A stretch of 10,659 bases of DNA from Betaproteobacteria bacterium (lineage in GTDB: Bacteria; Pseudomonadota; Gammaproteobacteria; Burkholderiales; SG8-41), in the NCBI GenBank assembly GCA_021300125.1, contig JAJTHX010000343.1, positions 1-10,659 on the forward strand, written 5' to 3'. The translations under genes and the position numbers were made by a program. Positions 1 through 7,631 of this stretch are shown one piece after another. The stretch's first letter is position 1; the number at the start of each line of letters is the position of its first letter. The notes under the pieces were generated by a model. The model had not been told where the DNA came from and did not search any database. It worked only from the letters and a program-made list of their open reading frames with translations.

Positions 1-305
1 CCGACGCTGACCTTGATGCCGTGAATGCAGCGCGACAGCAGATCGCGGCCGAGCTGGTCGGTGCCGAGCAGGAACTCCGCGGCATGGCCGTCCATTCCAG
101 CCGGCGGTTTGAGTTTGTTGGCGAAGCTGATGGCATTGGGGTCATGCGGCGCGACCCACTGAGCCAGCAGGGCGGCGCTTGCAATCATCACAGCAGCGAT
201 GATGCAGGCCTTGATCGAAGGCGGCATGCGGCTGAAAGACAGCCGGCGTCGAAGTGCGTGTGCGGGAAGGGTGCCCTCGATGGCGGCACTGGCGGCGCCG
301 TTCAC
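1..305 (-). CDS. DppC-like ABC transporter permease, N-terminal part (cut by window edge)
   Basis: This is the second inner-membrane permease of a peptide/nickel-type ABC importer; only the first 101 residues lie in the window. I infer a GTG start at 305-303 because its GTGA overlaps the stop codon of the upstream permease by 4 bases, which is typical of coupled dppB-dppC pairs. A cytoplasmic N-terminus of about 30 residues, rich in Arg near residues 19-26, precedes one clear hydrophobic segment (about 32-51). Next comes the family-typical APHDPN stretch (52-57) and the diagnostic GTDQLGRDLLSR motif (81-92) found in DppC/OppC/NikC proteins before the transport core. The EAA loop and the remaining helices fall outside the window. 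It should pair with the DppB-like permease at 302-1222 and the binding protein at 1245-2825. The ATPase gene(s) should follow beyond the left edge. The substrate cannot be read from this fragment. Confidence 0.85.
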   Translation of the reverse strand, partial: MNGAASAAIEGTLPAHALRRRLSFSRMPPSIKACIIAAVMIASAALLAQWVAPHDPNAISFANKLKPPAGMDGHAAEFLLGTDQLGRDLLSRCIHGIKVSV

Positions 306-1222
306 GAGCGTACCCTCACCCGGGGATCCGCCACGGCGTACAGCAGATCGACCGTGATGTTGATCGCCACCACGGCAACGGCGTATACGATGACGCCGAA
401 TTGCAGCACCGGGAAATCCCGGCGCGTCACCGAGCCGGTCAGCACCTTGCCGAGCCCGGGCCAGGAAAACACGGTTTCGATAATCAGTGAGCCATTGATC
501 AGACCGGCGATCTCGAGGCCCAGTACCGTGATGAGTGGAAGCAGCGCGTTGCGGATGACATGGAGGCACACGATGCGGGTTGGGACCACGCCCTTGGCCG
601 TTGCCGTACGGACAAAATCCTGGGTCATCACGTCCAGCATGGTGCTGCGCATGTAGCGTGCAATCGCTGCGACCAGCGGCAATGCGAGGGTCACTGCGGG
701 CAGGATGTAGTGCGAGGCAGTTTCTGCGCCCGTGCTCGGCAGCCAGTTCAGGTGATAGCCGAATATCAGGATCAGCACGATGGCGATGATGAAGTGCGGC
801 ACGGCATACCCCATGAACGCGACAGACATCGCCAGCCGCGCAACCGGGGTGCCCCTGCGCAGAGCGGCCAACGCGCCCAGCGGGATGCCGCACAGTATCC
901 CGATAACCAGGGCAAGGGCCGCAAGACGCAGGCTGGGGCCGAGTTTTTCGCCGTAAACCTCGGTCACAGGGCGGCGTTCAATGATGCTGACGCCGAATTC
1001 ACCGCGCGCCAGCTGCGCGACGTAGAGTGCGAACTGTTCGAGGAGGCTGCGATCCAGCCCCCACTGCATCTCAAGCTGTTCGATCTGCTCAGGGGGCGCG
1101 CCGTCGGGGTAGAGCACCTCGGCAGGTGATCCGGCCATACGGATGGCCGTGAAGCAGGCCACCAGGACCAGCATCACGGTCAAGGTAGCGCGTCCCAGCC
1201 TCCAGGCGATAAACCTAAGCAT
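302..1222 (-). CDS. DppB-like ABC transporter permease
   Basis: Inner-membrane permease of 306 residues, the normal length for DppB/OppB/NikB proteins (BPD_transp_1 fold). Visible features are an N-terminal helix (about 9-30), an extracytoplasmic domain with the family-typical QWGLDRSLLEQF stretch (53-64), and further hydrophobic segments near 98-120, 130-155, 172-190, 225-250 and 273-293. The ATPase-contacting EAA-type loop is at about 202-225 (QDFVRTATAKG), followed by the conserved ETVFSWPGLG (249-258) and a C-terminal DPRVR (299-303). The ATG at 1222 lies 22 bases after the binding-protein stop and has only a weak ribosome binding site. Its end overlaps the next permease by 4 bases. With that permease and the solute-binding protein it forms a peptide-type importer. 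Because it sits downstream of phosphonate genes, its cargo may be a phosphonate-containing or other organic nutrient, but that is inference from position. Confidence 0.92.
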   Translation of the reverse strand: MLRFIAWRLGRATLTVMLVLVACFTAIRMAGSPAEVLYPDGAPPEQIEQLEMQWGLDRSLLEQFALYVAQLARGEFGVSIIERRPVTEVYGEKLGPSLRLAALALVIGILCGIPLGALAALRRGTPVARLAMSVAFMGYAVPHFIIAIVLILIFGYHLNWLPSTGAETASHYILPAVTLALPLVAAIARYMRSTMLDVMTQDFVRTATAKGVVPTRIVCLHVIRNALLPLITVLGLEIAGLINGSLIIETVFSWPGLGKVLTGSVTRRDFPVLQFGVIVYAVAVVAINITVDLLYAVADPRVRVRS

Positions 1223-1244
1223 CTCTAGGCCGCGCGCTTTGGTG

Positions 1245-2825
1245 TCACCGGCTCCTGAAACTGATCTGTCCGGCGCGGAAGGTCAGCTCGTACGGGCGCT
1301 GTGCGGTCGGCACCCGCCAATCGATGTCGTCCCGCATCGCAACGGACTCGTAGGGCTGGTAAAGCACAATCCACCCGCTCAGCTGGTCCGAGAGCTGCAG
1401 CAGTTTTCGGTACGCTGCCGCACGCTCCTTCGGCTCGGGTGCGAAGCGGGCCTTTTCATAGGTGGCTTTCCATTGCGGATGGTCCGGCTTCCACAGTCCC
1501 CGCTTGGTTACCCAGCTGTCATCGGACCAGTGGGTGTCGAACACGCCCATGGGGTCGGGGTAGTAGAGGGGGTTAGACCACGGGCGTATCTGGATGTTGG
1601 TGTGGTCAGCGTTGCTGAATACCGGCTCATGCTGGAGCAGCTTTACATTGATTCCGATGCGCTTCCACATGTCTGCCACCGCGACTGCCGCATAGTTGCC
1701 GTAGAGGTAATACTCGGGGAAAAACATGATGTTGATCGTTTCTCCCTTGTATCCGGCCTTTTTCAGCAGGGCTTGCGCCTGCTTGGGGTCGTAACGGTAG
1801 AAATCGAGATCGGGCATGTACATCGGGGCGCCGTATTCCTTGAACTGGTGCGCCTTGGGCGCAATGCCGCGCCCGTTCCATAAAGCCTTGACCAGCGCTT
1901 CACGGTCCACGGCGAGGTTGAGCGCCTTGCGCATGTCGGGGCTCGCCATCAGGGGGTGGCTCATGTTGATGACCCAGACATGGAATACCGGAGCCGCTGA
2001 GCCGACCAGTTTGAAGCCCTTGACACGGCTTACCGCGCCCTCCTGGTCCGGCGGGACGTTGGTGATGAAGTCGACTTCGCGGTTGACGAGCGCCGTGATC
2101 CGCGCGGCGACCTCGGGGATCCGTGTGTAAGTGATGCGGTCGAGCGGCGGTTTTTCACCCCAGAACCTGTCGTGGCGTACCAGGACCGCCACCTCGTTCG
2201 GACGGAAATTCTGAACGCGATAGGGGCCGGACCCGACCGGGAACAGGCCGGACTTGTCCTTGCCCACTTTCTCGACATGTTCCCGGGAGGTGATCCCGGC
2301 GTTGCGGGCCGACAGCAGGGTTTCGAGCAAGGGGTCCGGCCGGTGCGTGTGCACGCGAACGGTCAGTCGATCCACCACTTCGACGCTTTTGAGGTTGTAG
2401 AAGAAACGGCCGCGTGTGCTGGAGTAGCGCGGTTCCTTCGGGTCCAGCATGCGTTCCAGAGAGAACTTGACGTCCTGCGCATCCATGATGGTGCCGTCAT
2501 GCATGACCACGCCGTCGCGCAGCCTCAGTTCCATAGTGGTTGGCGCCACCATTTTCCAGCTGGTGGCGAGGCCGGGCATGAAGCGCAGGGGAGAGGCGTA
2601 GTTATCACGCTCAATCAGCGTGTCGTAGATCTGATGCAGAAACTGGGCGCCGTTGTTGCCGGTTTCCTCCTGGACATCAAGCGAGCGCACATGTGATGCG
2701 ACGCCGACACGCAGTTCCCGAACCTGCGCTGTTGCAATGCCGGAGGCGAAAACGGCGCAGCCTGCCATCAGCAGGCCTGCAACCCTGAGGACAAGCCTGG
2801 ATCTGGTGATGATGAAGGGCTTCAT
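1245..2825 (-). CDS. Family 5 (DppA/OppA/NikA-type) periplasmic solute-binding protein
   Basis: Periplasmic binding protein of 526 residues, typical of SBP_bac_5, which binds peptides, nickel chelates, glutathione, opines and related solutes. A Sec signal is clear: basic residues to 14, a hydrophobic core (about 15-30) and an ATA|Q type cleavage site near residue 33. A Cys at 23 sits in MAGC, which is a poor lipobox, so a soluble periplasmic protein is more likely than a lipoprotein. The mature N-terminus (RELRVGVAS, then LDVQEETG) and the block RLRDGVVMHDG with AQDVKFSLERM are family landmarks. The ATG at 2825 has an AAAGGA ribosome binding site 6 bases away. It follows the aldehyde dehydrogenase by 42 bases, with no terminator visible, so it is probably cotranscribed with the phosphonate genes. 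The ligand is not deducible from sequence. A phosphonopeptide or another organophosphonate is a reasonable guess from the neighbourhood, with ordinary peptides as the alternative. Confidence 0.9.
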   Translation of the reverse strand: MKPFIITRSRLVLRVAGLLMAGCAVFASGIATAQVRELRVGVASHVRSLDVQEETGNNGAQFLHQIYDTLIERDNYASPLRFMPGLATSWKMVAPTTMELRLRDGVVMHDGTIMDAQDVKFSLERMLDPKEPRYSSTRGRFFYNLKSVEVVDRLTVRVHTHRPDPLLETLLSARNAGITSREHVEKVGKDKSGLFPVGSGPYRVQNFRPNEVAVLVRHDRFWGEKPPLDRITYTRIPEVAARITALVNREVDFITNVPPDQEGAVSRVKGFKLVGSAAPVFHVWVINMSHPLMASPDMRKALNLAVDREALVKALWNGRGIAPKAHQFKEYGAPMYMPDLDFYRYDPKQAQALLKKAGYKGETINIMFFPEYYLYGNYAAVAVADMWKRIGINVKLLQHEPVFSNADHTNIQIRPWSNPLYYPDPMGVFDTHWSDDSWVTKRGLWKPDHPQWKATYEKARFAPEPKERAAAYRKLLQLSDQLSGWIVLYQPYESVAMRDDIDWRVPTAQRPYELTFRAGQISFRSR

Positions 2826-2831
2826 GATGGT

Positions 2832-2837
2832 TCCTTT
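2832..2837 (-). promoter_or_regulatory. Ribosome binding site of the family 5 binding protein
   Basis: AAAGGA on the minus strand, 6 bases before the ATG at 2825. It fixes the start of the binding protein and gives this gene independent translation after the 42-base gap behind the aldehyde dehydrogenase. Confidence 0.7.
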
Positions 2838-2867
2838 CGGTTGCAGTTGCCGGCGCTGCCGAGGGCA

Positions 2868-4334
2868 TCACCAGCGCATGTGGACGTTCTTGATCTGGGT
2901 GTAGCTGAGCAGTTCGTCAAAGGTTTCCTCGACGCCGAGCCCGCTATGTTTCCAGCCGCCGTACGGCGCGCCCAGATAACGGCCGTTGCCGTTGATCCAG
3001 ACGTAACCGGCTTCAATGCGCTCGGCGGCTTCCATGGCCTGTGCGAGGTTCTGGGTGACAATCGCTGCGGTGAGGCCGTAGCTGAGGCCGTTGGCCTGTG
3101 CCAGCACGTCTTCGATGTCGCGCCAGGTGAAAACCGACATTACCGGACCGAAGATTTCCTCGCGGGCGATGCGCATGCCCTGGTTGACGCCATCGAACAC
3201 CGTGGGCAGCACGAAGTAACCGTCCCGGAGTTCCGGTGCGGCAGGTGGAGTACCGCCGGTAACCAGCCGCGCCCCTTCGCGCTGCCCGGCTTCGATGTAC
3301 CCGGTCACCCGCAGGAACTGCTTCTCGGATACGATGGGACCGAGTTCGTTGGTTTCTATCCAGGGGAAGCCCACCGGCAAGGCCTGCGCGAGGCGTACGA
3401 TCTCGGCCAGGACTGCCTGATGCAGCGACTCGTGCACGTATACCCGCGAGGTCGAACTGCAGGACTGCCCCTGCCGGTTCATGTTCATGCCTTTGATTGC
3501 CGCGGCCGCAGCAGCCTTGGGGTCGGCATCCGGGAAAATGATGATCGGGTTTTTTCCGCCCAGTTCGAGGCTGACCCGCTTCAGGCTTTCGGCGCCGGCC
3601 ATTGCAACCTTGCGCCCGGCCTCGACCGAGCCGACGAGTCCGATCCGGGGTACGTCGGGGTGGCGCACCAGTGCATCCCCTGTGCATGCATCACCCGTCA
3701 CGATATTGACCACTCCCGGGGGCAGGATGCCTTCGCAGAGTTCACCGAGTTTCAGGCTCGAAAGCGGCGCCTGCTCGGATCCCTTGATGACCACGCAGTT
3801 GCCCGCGGCAAGCGGGGCGGCTGCCTTCTCGGCGCAGAAACGGAACGGATGATTGAAGGGATTGATCTTGCCCACCACGCCGTAAGGCTGCCTTCTGGTG
3901 AAATTGAGGTGGCGCGGTCCCTGGGAACTGGTCTCGCCTTTGATCTCGGTCACCAGCCCGGCGAAGTAATCAAGGCTGTCTGCGGTCCAGTCCATGTCAC
4001 CACGCATACCCGTCACGGCATTGCCCGCGTCAACGGCGTCCATCAGACCCAGGTAATCGCGCTGTTCACGGATGCGCCTGGCGAGGGCTTCTAGGCACTT
4101 TGCCCGCTCCCGAATCGGCATGCGGTGCCATTGGGCATGGGCTTTTTTTGCCGCCTGTACGGCGCGATCGACGTCAGCTGCGCTGGCGTAGGGCAGATCG
4201 GCCAGCTTGCGGCCGGTGGACGGATTGTGTGTTGCGAAGGTTTTTCCATCGACGGCTTCCTCCCATTTGCCGCCGATAAAAAGGCCCTTCGGTGAGTAGC
4301 CGAGATCAGGTTCCGCTGATTGTTTATCTGGCAT
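2868..4334 (-). CDS. NAD(P)-dependent aldehyde dehydrogenase, probably acting on a phosphonate-derived aldehyde
   Basis: Aldehyde dehydrogenase superfamily member of 488 residues, full length for the family; these enzymes oxidise an aldehyde to a carboxylate with NAD(P)+. Key residues are all present: the oxyanion Asn161 within NPFNHP (158-163), cofactor-site Lys184, general base Glu257 in LELGG, nucleophile Cys292 in GQSCSS, and Glu393 in EEIFGP. The C-terminal PYGGWKHSG (457-465) is normal. I chose the ATG at 4334 because an AAGGAG lies 8 bases upstream; an upstream TTG in frame is a poorer start. It follows the alcohol dehydrogenase by 29 bases. With phnA upstream, the best guess is phosphonoacetaldehyde to phosphonoacetate, the PhnY reaction. 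However, the residue before the catalytic Cys is Ser, where PhnY as I recall it has Arg, and the GQSC-STSR context resembles betaine-aldehyde-type enzymes. Another aldehyde, such as glycine betaine aldehyde, is possible. The family call is certain; the substrate is inferred. Confidence 0.9.
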   Translation of the reverse strand: MPDKQSAEPDLGYSPKGLFIGGKWEEAVDGKTFATHNPSTGRKLADLPYASAADVDRAVQAAKKAHAQWHRMPIRERAKCLEALARRIREQRDYLGLMDAVDAGNAVTGMRGDMDWTADSLDYFAGLVTEIKGETSSQGPRHLNFTRRQPYGVVGKINPFNHPFRFCAEKAAAPLAAGNCVVIKGSEQAPLSSLKLGELCEGILPPGVVNIVTGDACTGDALVRHPDVPRIGLVGSVEAGRKVAMAGAESLKRVSLELGGKNPIIIFPDADPKAAAAAAIKGMNMNRQGQSCSSTSRVYVHESLHQAVLAEIVRLAQALPVGFPWIETNELGPIVSEKQFLRVTGYIEAGQREGARLVTGGTPPAAPELRDGYFVLPTVFDGVNQGMRIAREEIFGPVMSVFTWRDIEDVLAQANGLSYGLTAAIVTQNLAQAMEAAERIEAGYVWINGNGRYLGAPYGGWKHSGLGVEETFDELLSYTQIKNVHMRW

Positions 4335-4342
4335 ATGCCGGA

Positions 4343-4348
4343 CTCCTT
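4343..4348 (-). promoter_or_regulatory. Ribosome binding site deciding the aldehyde dehydrogenase start
   Basis: A strong AAGGAG on the minus strand, 8 bases before the ATG at 4334. It favours that ATG over the in-frame TTG at 4367, which would overlap the stop codon of the alcohol dehydrogenase. Confidence 0.8.
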
Positions 4349-4363
4349 GTGGTCGGATGGTGT

Positions 4364-5464
4364 TCAAGGGATGATCGCGGCACGCAGGACCCGCCGCTCG
4401 GCGGCGTCCTCCATGGCCTTGCCGACCTCGTCCAGCCGGTATTTGCCGTCAACCAGCTCGTGGAACGGGAAGTGCAAGCGGTTGGCCTGCACGAAATCCA
4501 GTGCCTCGAGCAGGTTGCGCGGGTGGTAGTTGTGTACGCCGCGCAGCGTGATCAGTTTGCGCAGCACCAGGTTGGCATCGATGCGGACCGATGAATCCGG
4601 ATTGACCACTCCGCCGAGCACGTAGCGGCCGCCCGTGCGCAGGCATTGGAGTCCCACCGGAATCACACCGGGATCACCGCAAACCTCGATCACGGCGTCC
4701 GCACCCTCGGGTGGGCACAGTTCCAGCACGCGCTGTGCCAGCTCCGCTTCGCTCATGCTCCCGGGATCCAGTGCATGATCGACGCCAAAACGCCGGCCCA
4801 GTTCGCGGCGTGCTGCAACCGTGTCGAGGCCGATTACGGTTTTCGCACCCCGTGCCTTGGCGATCGCCGCACCGTAGAGGCCGAGCAGACCGAGGCCCTG
4901 AATCAGGACCGAATCACCGATGCGGATTTCGGCTTGCTCGGTCACGCAGATCATGGTTGCCACGCCACAGTTGATCGGCGTGGCTTCCTCGTCGGAAATT
5001 TCCGATGGCAACTTCAGGATCCAGGACCGAGGAAGCACATAGCAATACTCGCCAAAGCCGCCGTGATGGTGGGGGTCGGTAGTCACCGCCATGTGCCCGT
5101 ATTTCTCCACACCCGGTGCTTTCTGAGGCAGATCGAGCACATCGGTGTGGAAGCTCGTCCCGGGGATGAAAAATTCACTCCATGTAATCCGGTCCCCCGG
5201 CATCAGCGCACTGCCACGCATGTCATGGGTGACGCAATCACCCAGTTCGACGATGTCGCCGATGATCTCGTGCCCGAGTACACCCGGGCAGGGGTTGGGG
5301 CGATGGCCCAGATAGGAATGGATGTCGGAGCGGCAAATCGTCGACATGCGGATTTTCACCAGCACCTCTGCCGGATGTGGCGCGCGAAGCGGCAATTCGC
5401 GGATCACGAAGGGTGCTTGCGGTGATTCGTACACTGCCAGCCGGCCTTTTTCGGGCTTGATCAT
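4364..5464 (-). CDS. Zinc-type medium-chain alcohol dehydrogenase, phosphonate-catabolism-associated family
   Basis: Cytoplasmic NAD(P)-dependent MDR dehydrogenase of 366 residues. The catalytic zinc ligands are visible as Cys44 (ICRSD), His65-Glu66 (GHE) and Cys166 (NCGVATM). The Rossmann motif GLGLLG (190-195) is followed by an acidic residue at strand end (Asp214), which favours NAD. The stretch RPNPCPGVLGHE (55-66) and the block ending KYGH (121-124) resemble the clade described in TIGRFAMs as phosphonate-catabolism-associated alcohol dehydrogenase (TIGR03366); I make this match by eye. The lobe that normally holds four structural-zinc cysteines (about 97-116) contains none, although its length and flanking LPQK are kept. 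The ATG at 5464 lies 2 bases after the phnA stop, so translation is probably coupled. The likely job is oxidation of a phosphono-alcohol such as 2-hydroxyethylphosphonate to the aldehyde used by the next enzyme, or the reverse reduction. The substrate is inferred. Confidence 0.87.
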   Translation of the reverse strand: MIKPEKGRLAVYESPQAPFVIRELPLRAPHPAEVLVKIRMSTICRSDIHSYLGHRPNPCPGVLGHEIIGDIVELGDCVTHDMRGSALMPGDRITWSEFFIPGTSFHTDVLDLPQKAPGVEKYGHMAVTTDPHHHGGFGEYCYVLPRSWILKLPSEISDEEATPINCGVATMICVTEQAEIRIGDSVLIQGLGLLGLYGAAIAKARGAKTVIGLDTVAARRELGRRFGVDHALDPGSMSEAELAQRVLELCPPEGADAVIEVCGDPGVIPVGLQCLRTGGRYVLGGVVNPDSSVRIDANLVLRKLITLRGVHNYHPRNLLEALDFVQANRLHFPFHELVDGKYRLDEVGKAMEDAAERRVLRAAIIP

Positions 5465-5466
5465 CT

Positions 5467-6738
5467 TCAGCAGGCCGTTCCGTTGATCGCAAAGTCGAAT
5501 ATCTGGTGGCTTCTCAGGGTGGCAGCGCCAGCCCTGAGCCTGTATTCAGTGTTGAGAGGATGGCTCAGGATGAACGGCACCTTGGCCTCGGATGTCCCGC
5601 CATGGGTGCGCAGCCGGTGTCCGGCAAGGCCGGAAAGGTCATGTTCGGCCTCCGAGGCGCCCACGCAGACCCCTGCGGACGAGATCACGACCACATCGCC
5701 TTCCCGGTCCGGGGGCAGGTCGTGAATCCTGCATGCGGTTTCCCTGTCAAGCACCGACTCGAGCCCTGGCAGCCCGCGGATCTCCGCGATGACCTGCTGC
5801 GGGGTGGCTTTGCCGCGGCACCAAACCCGCACAAAGCCGCCCAATGCGCCATGGTGGGCGACAAAGGCGTCGGTGATGGGGCAGATGACCCGGGTGTCGC
5901 CCTTGCCGAACTTGCGGTCCAGGATGTCCTGCAGCCAGATGACCCTGGGTTTTCCGGATTCGTCCGACTTGTCATTCATGCCGTGGTCGGCGGTCAGTGC
6001 GACGATTGCTCCGAGTGACTCAAGGCGGCCGAACCGGCGGTCTATTTCCTGGTAAAAGCGCCGGGCCTCGGGCTCATGTGGCGCATATTTGTGCTGAACC
6101 CAGTCTGTAAGTGACAGATACATGAGGTCGCGGTGGGACTGCTCCAGCAGCCTGATCCCCGCGTCAAGCACGAACAGAGACAATTCCATCGAATACATGT
6201 CGGGCTGGGGCGCGCCAACGAAGTCGAGCACATTCTCGATGCCGTTTTCGGCGAGCGTGCATGCCGAGGCGAATTCCGAGGAGAAACTGACATTGCCGCC
6301 GGTCAGGTCGAGATCCTTTCCCAGCTGCCTGCGCAGCTTGTCCTTCGCTGTGATTGAGACCACGCGGGCGCCTGCGTTCGCGAAGCGGCTGAGGATGGTG
6401 TCTCCGCGCAGCAGCTCCGGCCCTGTCATCACCACGGCTTCGCCGGTTGCCGTGTCAAGGTAAAAGTTGCCGGAGATGCCGTGTCTGGAGGCCGGCGTGC
6501 CGGTGATGATCGACATGTTGTTGGGGCAGGTGAAGCTGGGCACGGTGCCGTCTGCAACCGTGCTGAATCCACGGCTCATGAAGCGGGCGATGTTGGGGAT
6601 CGATCCCTCCGGCAGATATTGCTGCAGGTAAGCAGGATCTCCACCATCAATGCAGACCACCACCACCGGCTGCCGGGGCCAGCGGTAGCGGGTGCCGTTG
6701 ACAGTGATGGTTTCGGGCCGTGCGTTACGGATGTCCAT
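5467..6738 (-). CDS. phnA: Phosphonoacetate hydrolase (EC 3.11.1.2)
   Basis: Cleaves the C-P bond of phosphonoacetate to acetate and phosphate. It belongs to the alkaline phosphatase/nucleotide pyrophosphatase superfamily with two zinc ions. The 423-residue chain keeps every active-site position known from characterised PhnA: Asp31 in CIDGG, the nucleophile Thr70 in VPSFTCPNN, Asp212 and His216 in TDWVQH, Asp251-His252 in ADHGMN, and His379 in RTHGG. The N-terminal block RWPRQPVVVVCIDG (19-32) is also characteristic of the family. I chose the ATG at 6738, because an upstream ATG at 6828 would run back into the phnE gene and add a low-complexity basic leader. A weak AGG lies about 8 bases before the start. 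The gene follows the permeases by 53 bases and precedes the alcohol dehydrogenase by 2. It is the terminal hydrolytic step for whatever the two dehydrogenases feed into phosphonoacetate. Unlike C-P lyase, it needs only its one substrate and no phosphate starvation to act. Confidence 0.95.
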   Translation of the reverse strand: MDIRNARPETITVNGTRYRWPRQPVVVVCIDGGDPAYLQQYLPEGSIPNIARFMSRGFSTVADGTVPSFTCPNNMSIITGTPASRHGISGNFYLDTATGEAVVMTGPELLRGDTILSRFANAGARVVSITAKDKLRRQLGKDLDLTGGNVSFSSEFASACTLAENGIENVLDFVGAPQPDMYSMELSLFVLDAGIRLLEQSHRDLMYLSLTDWVQHKYAPHEPEARRFYQEIDRRFGRLESLGAIVALTADHGMNDKSDESGKPRVIWLQDILDRKFGKGDTRVICPITDAFVAHHGALGGFVRVWCRGKATPQQVIAEIRGLPGLESVLDRETACRIHDLPPDREGDVVVISSAGVCVGASEAEHDLSGLAGHRLRTHGGTSEAKVPFILSHPLNTEYRLRAGAATLRSHQIFDFAINGTAC

Positions 6739-6791
6739 GTGCGCTGACCTAAATTTCAGTGATTCGTTGACGGTTTTTTTGCGCGAGCGAT

Positions 6792-7631
6792 TCAGGCGAT
6801 CGCCCTTGAGATGCGGGCGCGTATCCATGCCGAGACCAGTTCAGCCGCGAACACGATCAGGATGATCGAAAGCACGATGGCTGCTACTTCCTGCGATTCC
6901 ACCCGTTGCACGCTCTCGCGCAGGTAATGGCCCATGCCGCCGGCTCCGAAGAACCCGACGACGGTGGCAGCGCGGAACACCACATCCCAGGTATAAATTG
7001 CAATTCCAGTCCATGCGACACGCACCTGGGGAAGCACCGCGAACACGAACACCTGCAGCTCGTTGGCGCCGGAAGCACGTATTGCCTCGACAGGACCGTT
7101 GCGGATGGCCTCGATCGCTTCGGCGAGCAGCTTGCCGGAGAAGCCGATGCAGAACATCGTCATCGCCAGGGTTCCCGGCAGCATGCCGAAGCCGACGATG
7201 GCCACGAGCAGGATGGTCCATATCATTTCGTGAACCGAGCGGCAGCTCATCACGATCATGCGTGCCACGGGATAAAGGTAGCGCCGGCTCGGTGTCATGT
7301 TGAACGAGCCGAACCATGCCAGAGGAATTGCGATCAGAATGCCGACAACGGTCGCCACATAGGACATCTGGAAGGTGTCCACCACAGCCTCGATATAGCC
7401 GGATTCCATCACCCGGCTGACCTGCGGCGGCCAGTAACGTTCGGAAAGCACATCGAACATCCGGCCGAGGATGCCGGGCAGCCTCTCTACATCAATGCGC
7501 AGGAAATCAAGTGACCACCAGATAAATCCCGCTGCACCCAGCACCGCGCCATACTTGTAGAGGCTTTGCGGAAAGCGGAACCGTCGCCATTCGGGCAGGG
7601 GCTTGACAGCCGCAGGTGCGATGGTGCTCAT
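6792..7631 (-). CDS. phnE: Phosphonate ABC transporter permease, second PhnE subunit
   Basis: Inner-membrane permease of 279 residues, the normal size for PhnE. Hydrophobic segments lie near 26-44, 85-108, 136-165, 205-230 and 249-268. The loop contacting the ATPase is EAIRASGANELQVFVFAVLP (182-201), and the PhnE-typical SCRSVHEMIW (129-138) and GFFGAGGMGHYLRE (226-239) are present. The ATG at 7631 overlaps the stop codon of the preceding permease by one base (TGATG), so the two subunits should be made in equal amounts; a far upstream in-frame start would lie inside that gene. It is homologous to, but clearly different from, the first permease, so the pair probably forms a heterodimeric channel with PhnC and PhnD. 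I see all the usual elements and no damage. Confidence 0.93.
   Translation of the reverse strand: MSTIAPAAVKPLPEWRRFRFPQSLYKYGAVLGAAGFIWWSLDFLRIDVERLPGILGRMFDVLSERYWPPQVSRVMESGYIEAVVDTFQMSYVATVVGILIAIPLAWFGSFNMTPSRRYLYPVARMIVMSCRSVHEMIWTILLVAIVGFGMLPGTLAMTMFCIGFSGKLLAEAIEAIRNGPVEAIRASGANELQVFVFAVLPQVRVAWTGIAIYTWDVVFRAATVVGFFGAGGMGHYLRESVQRVESQEVAAIVLSIILIVFAAELVSAWIRARISRAIA

Noticed and set aside
2841..4094. Long plus-strand open frame of 417 codons opposite the aldehyde dehydrogenase
   Set aside because: It mirrors a gene whose catalytic motifs are all intact on the other strand; the translated product shows no recognisable fold and the frame is open because of GC-rich codon bias. The other large plus-strand frames (for example 1143-1883, 4646-5425, 9421-10191) are rejected for the same reason.
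6774..6780. Run of seven T on the plus strand between phnE and phnA
   Set aside because: It reads as an A-run in the transcript of the minus-strand operon and has no stem before it in either direction, so it is not a terminator.
6739..6828. Upstream in-frame ATG extending PhnA by 30 residues
   Set aside because: It would overlap the end of the permease gene and add a basic, unconserved leader; the ATG at 6738 gives the family-typical N-terminus and length.
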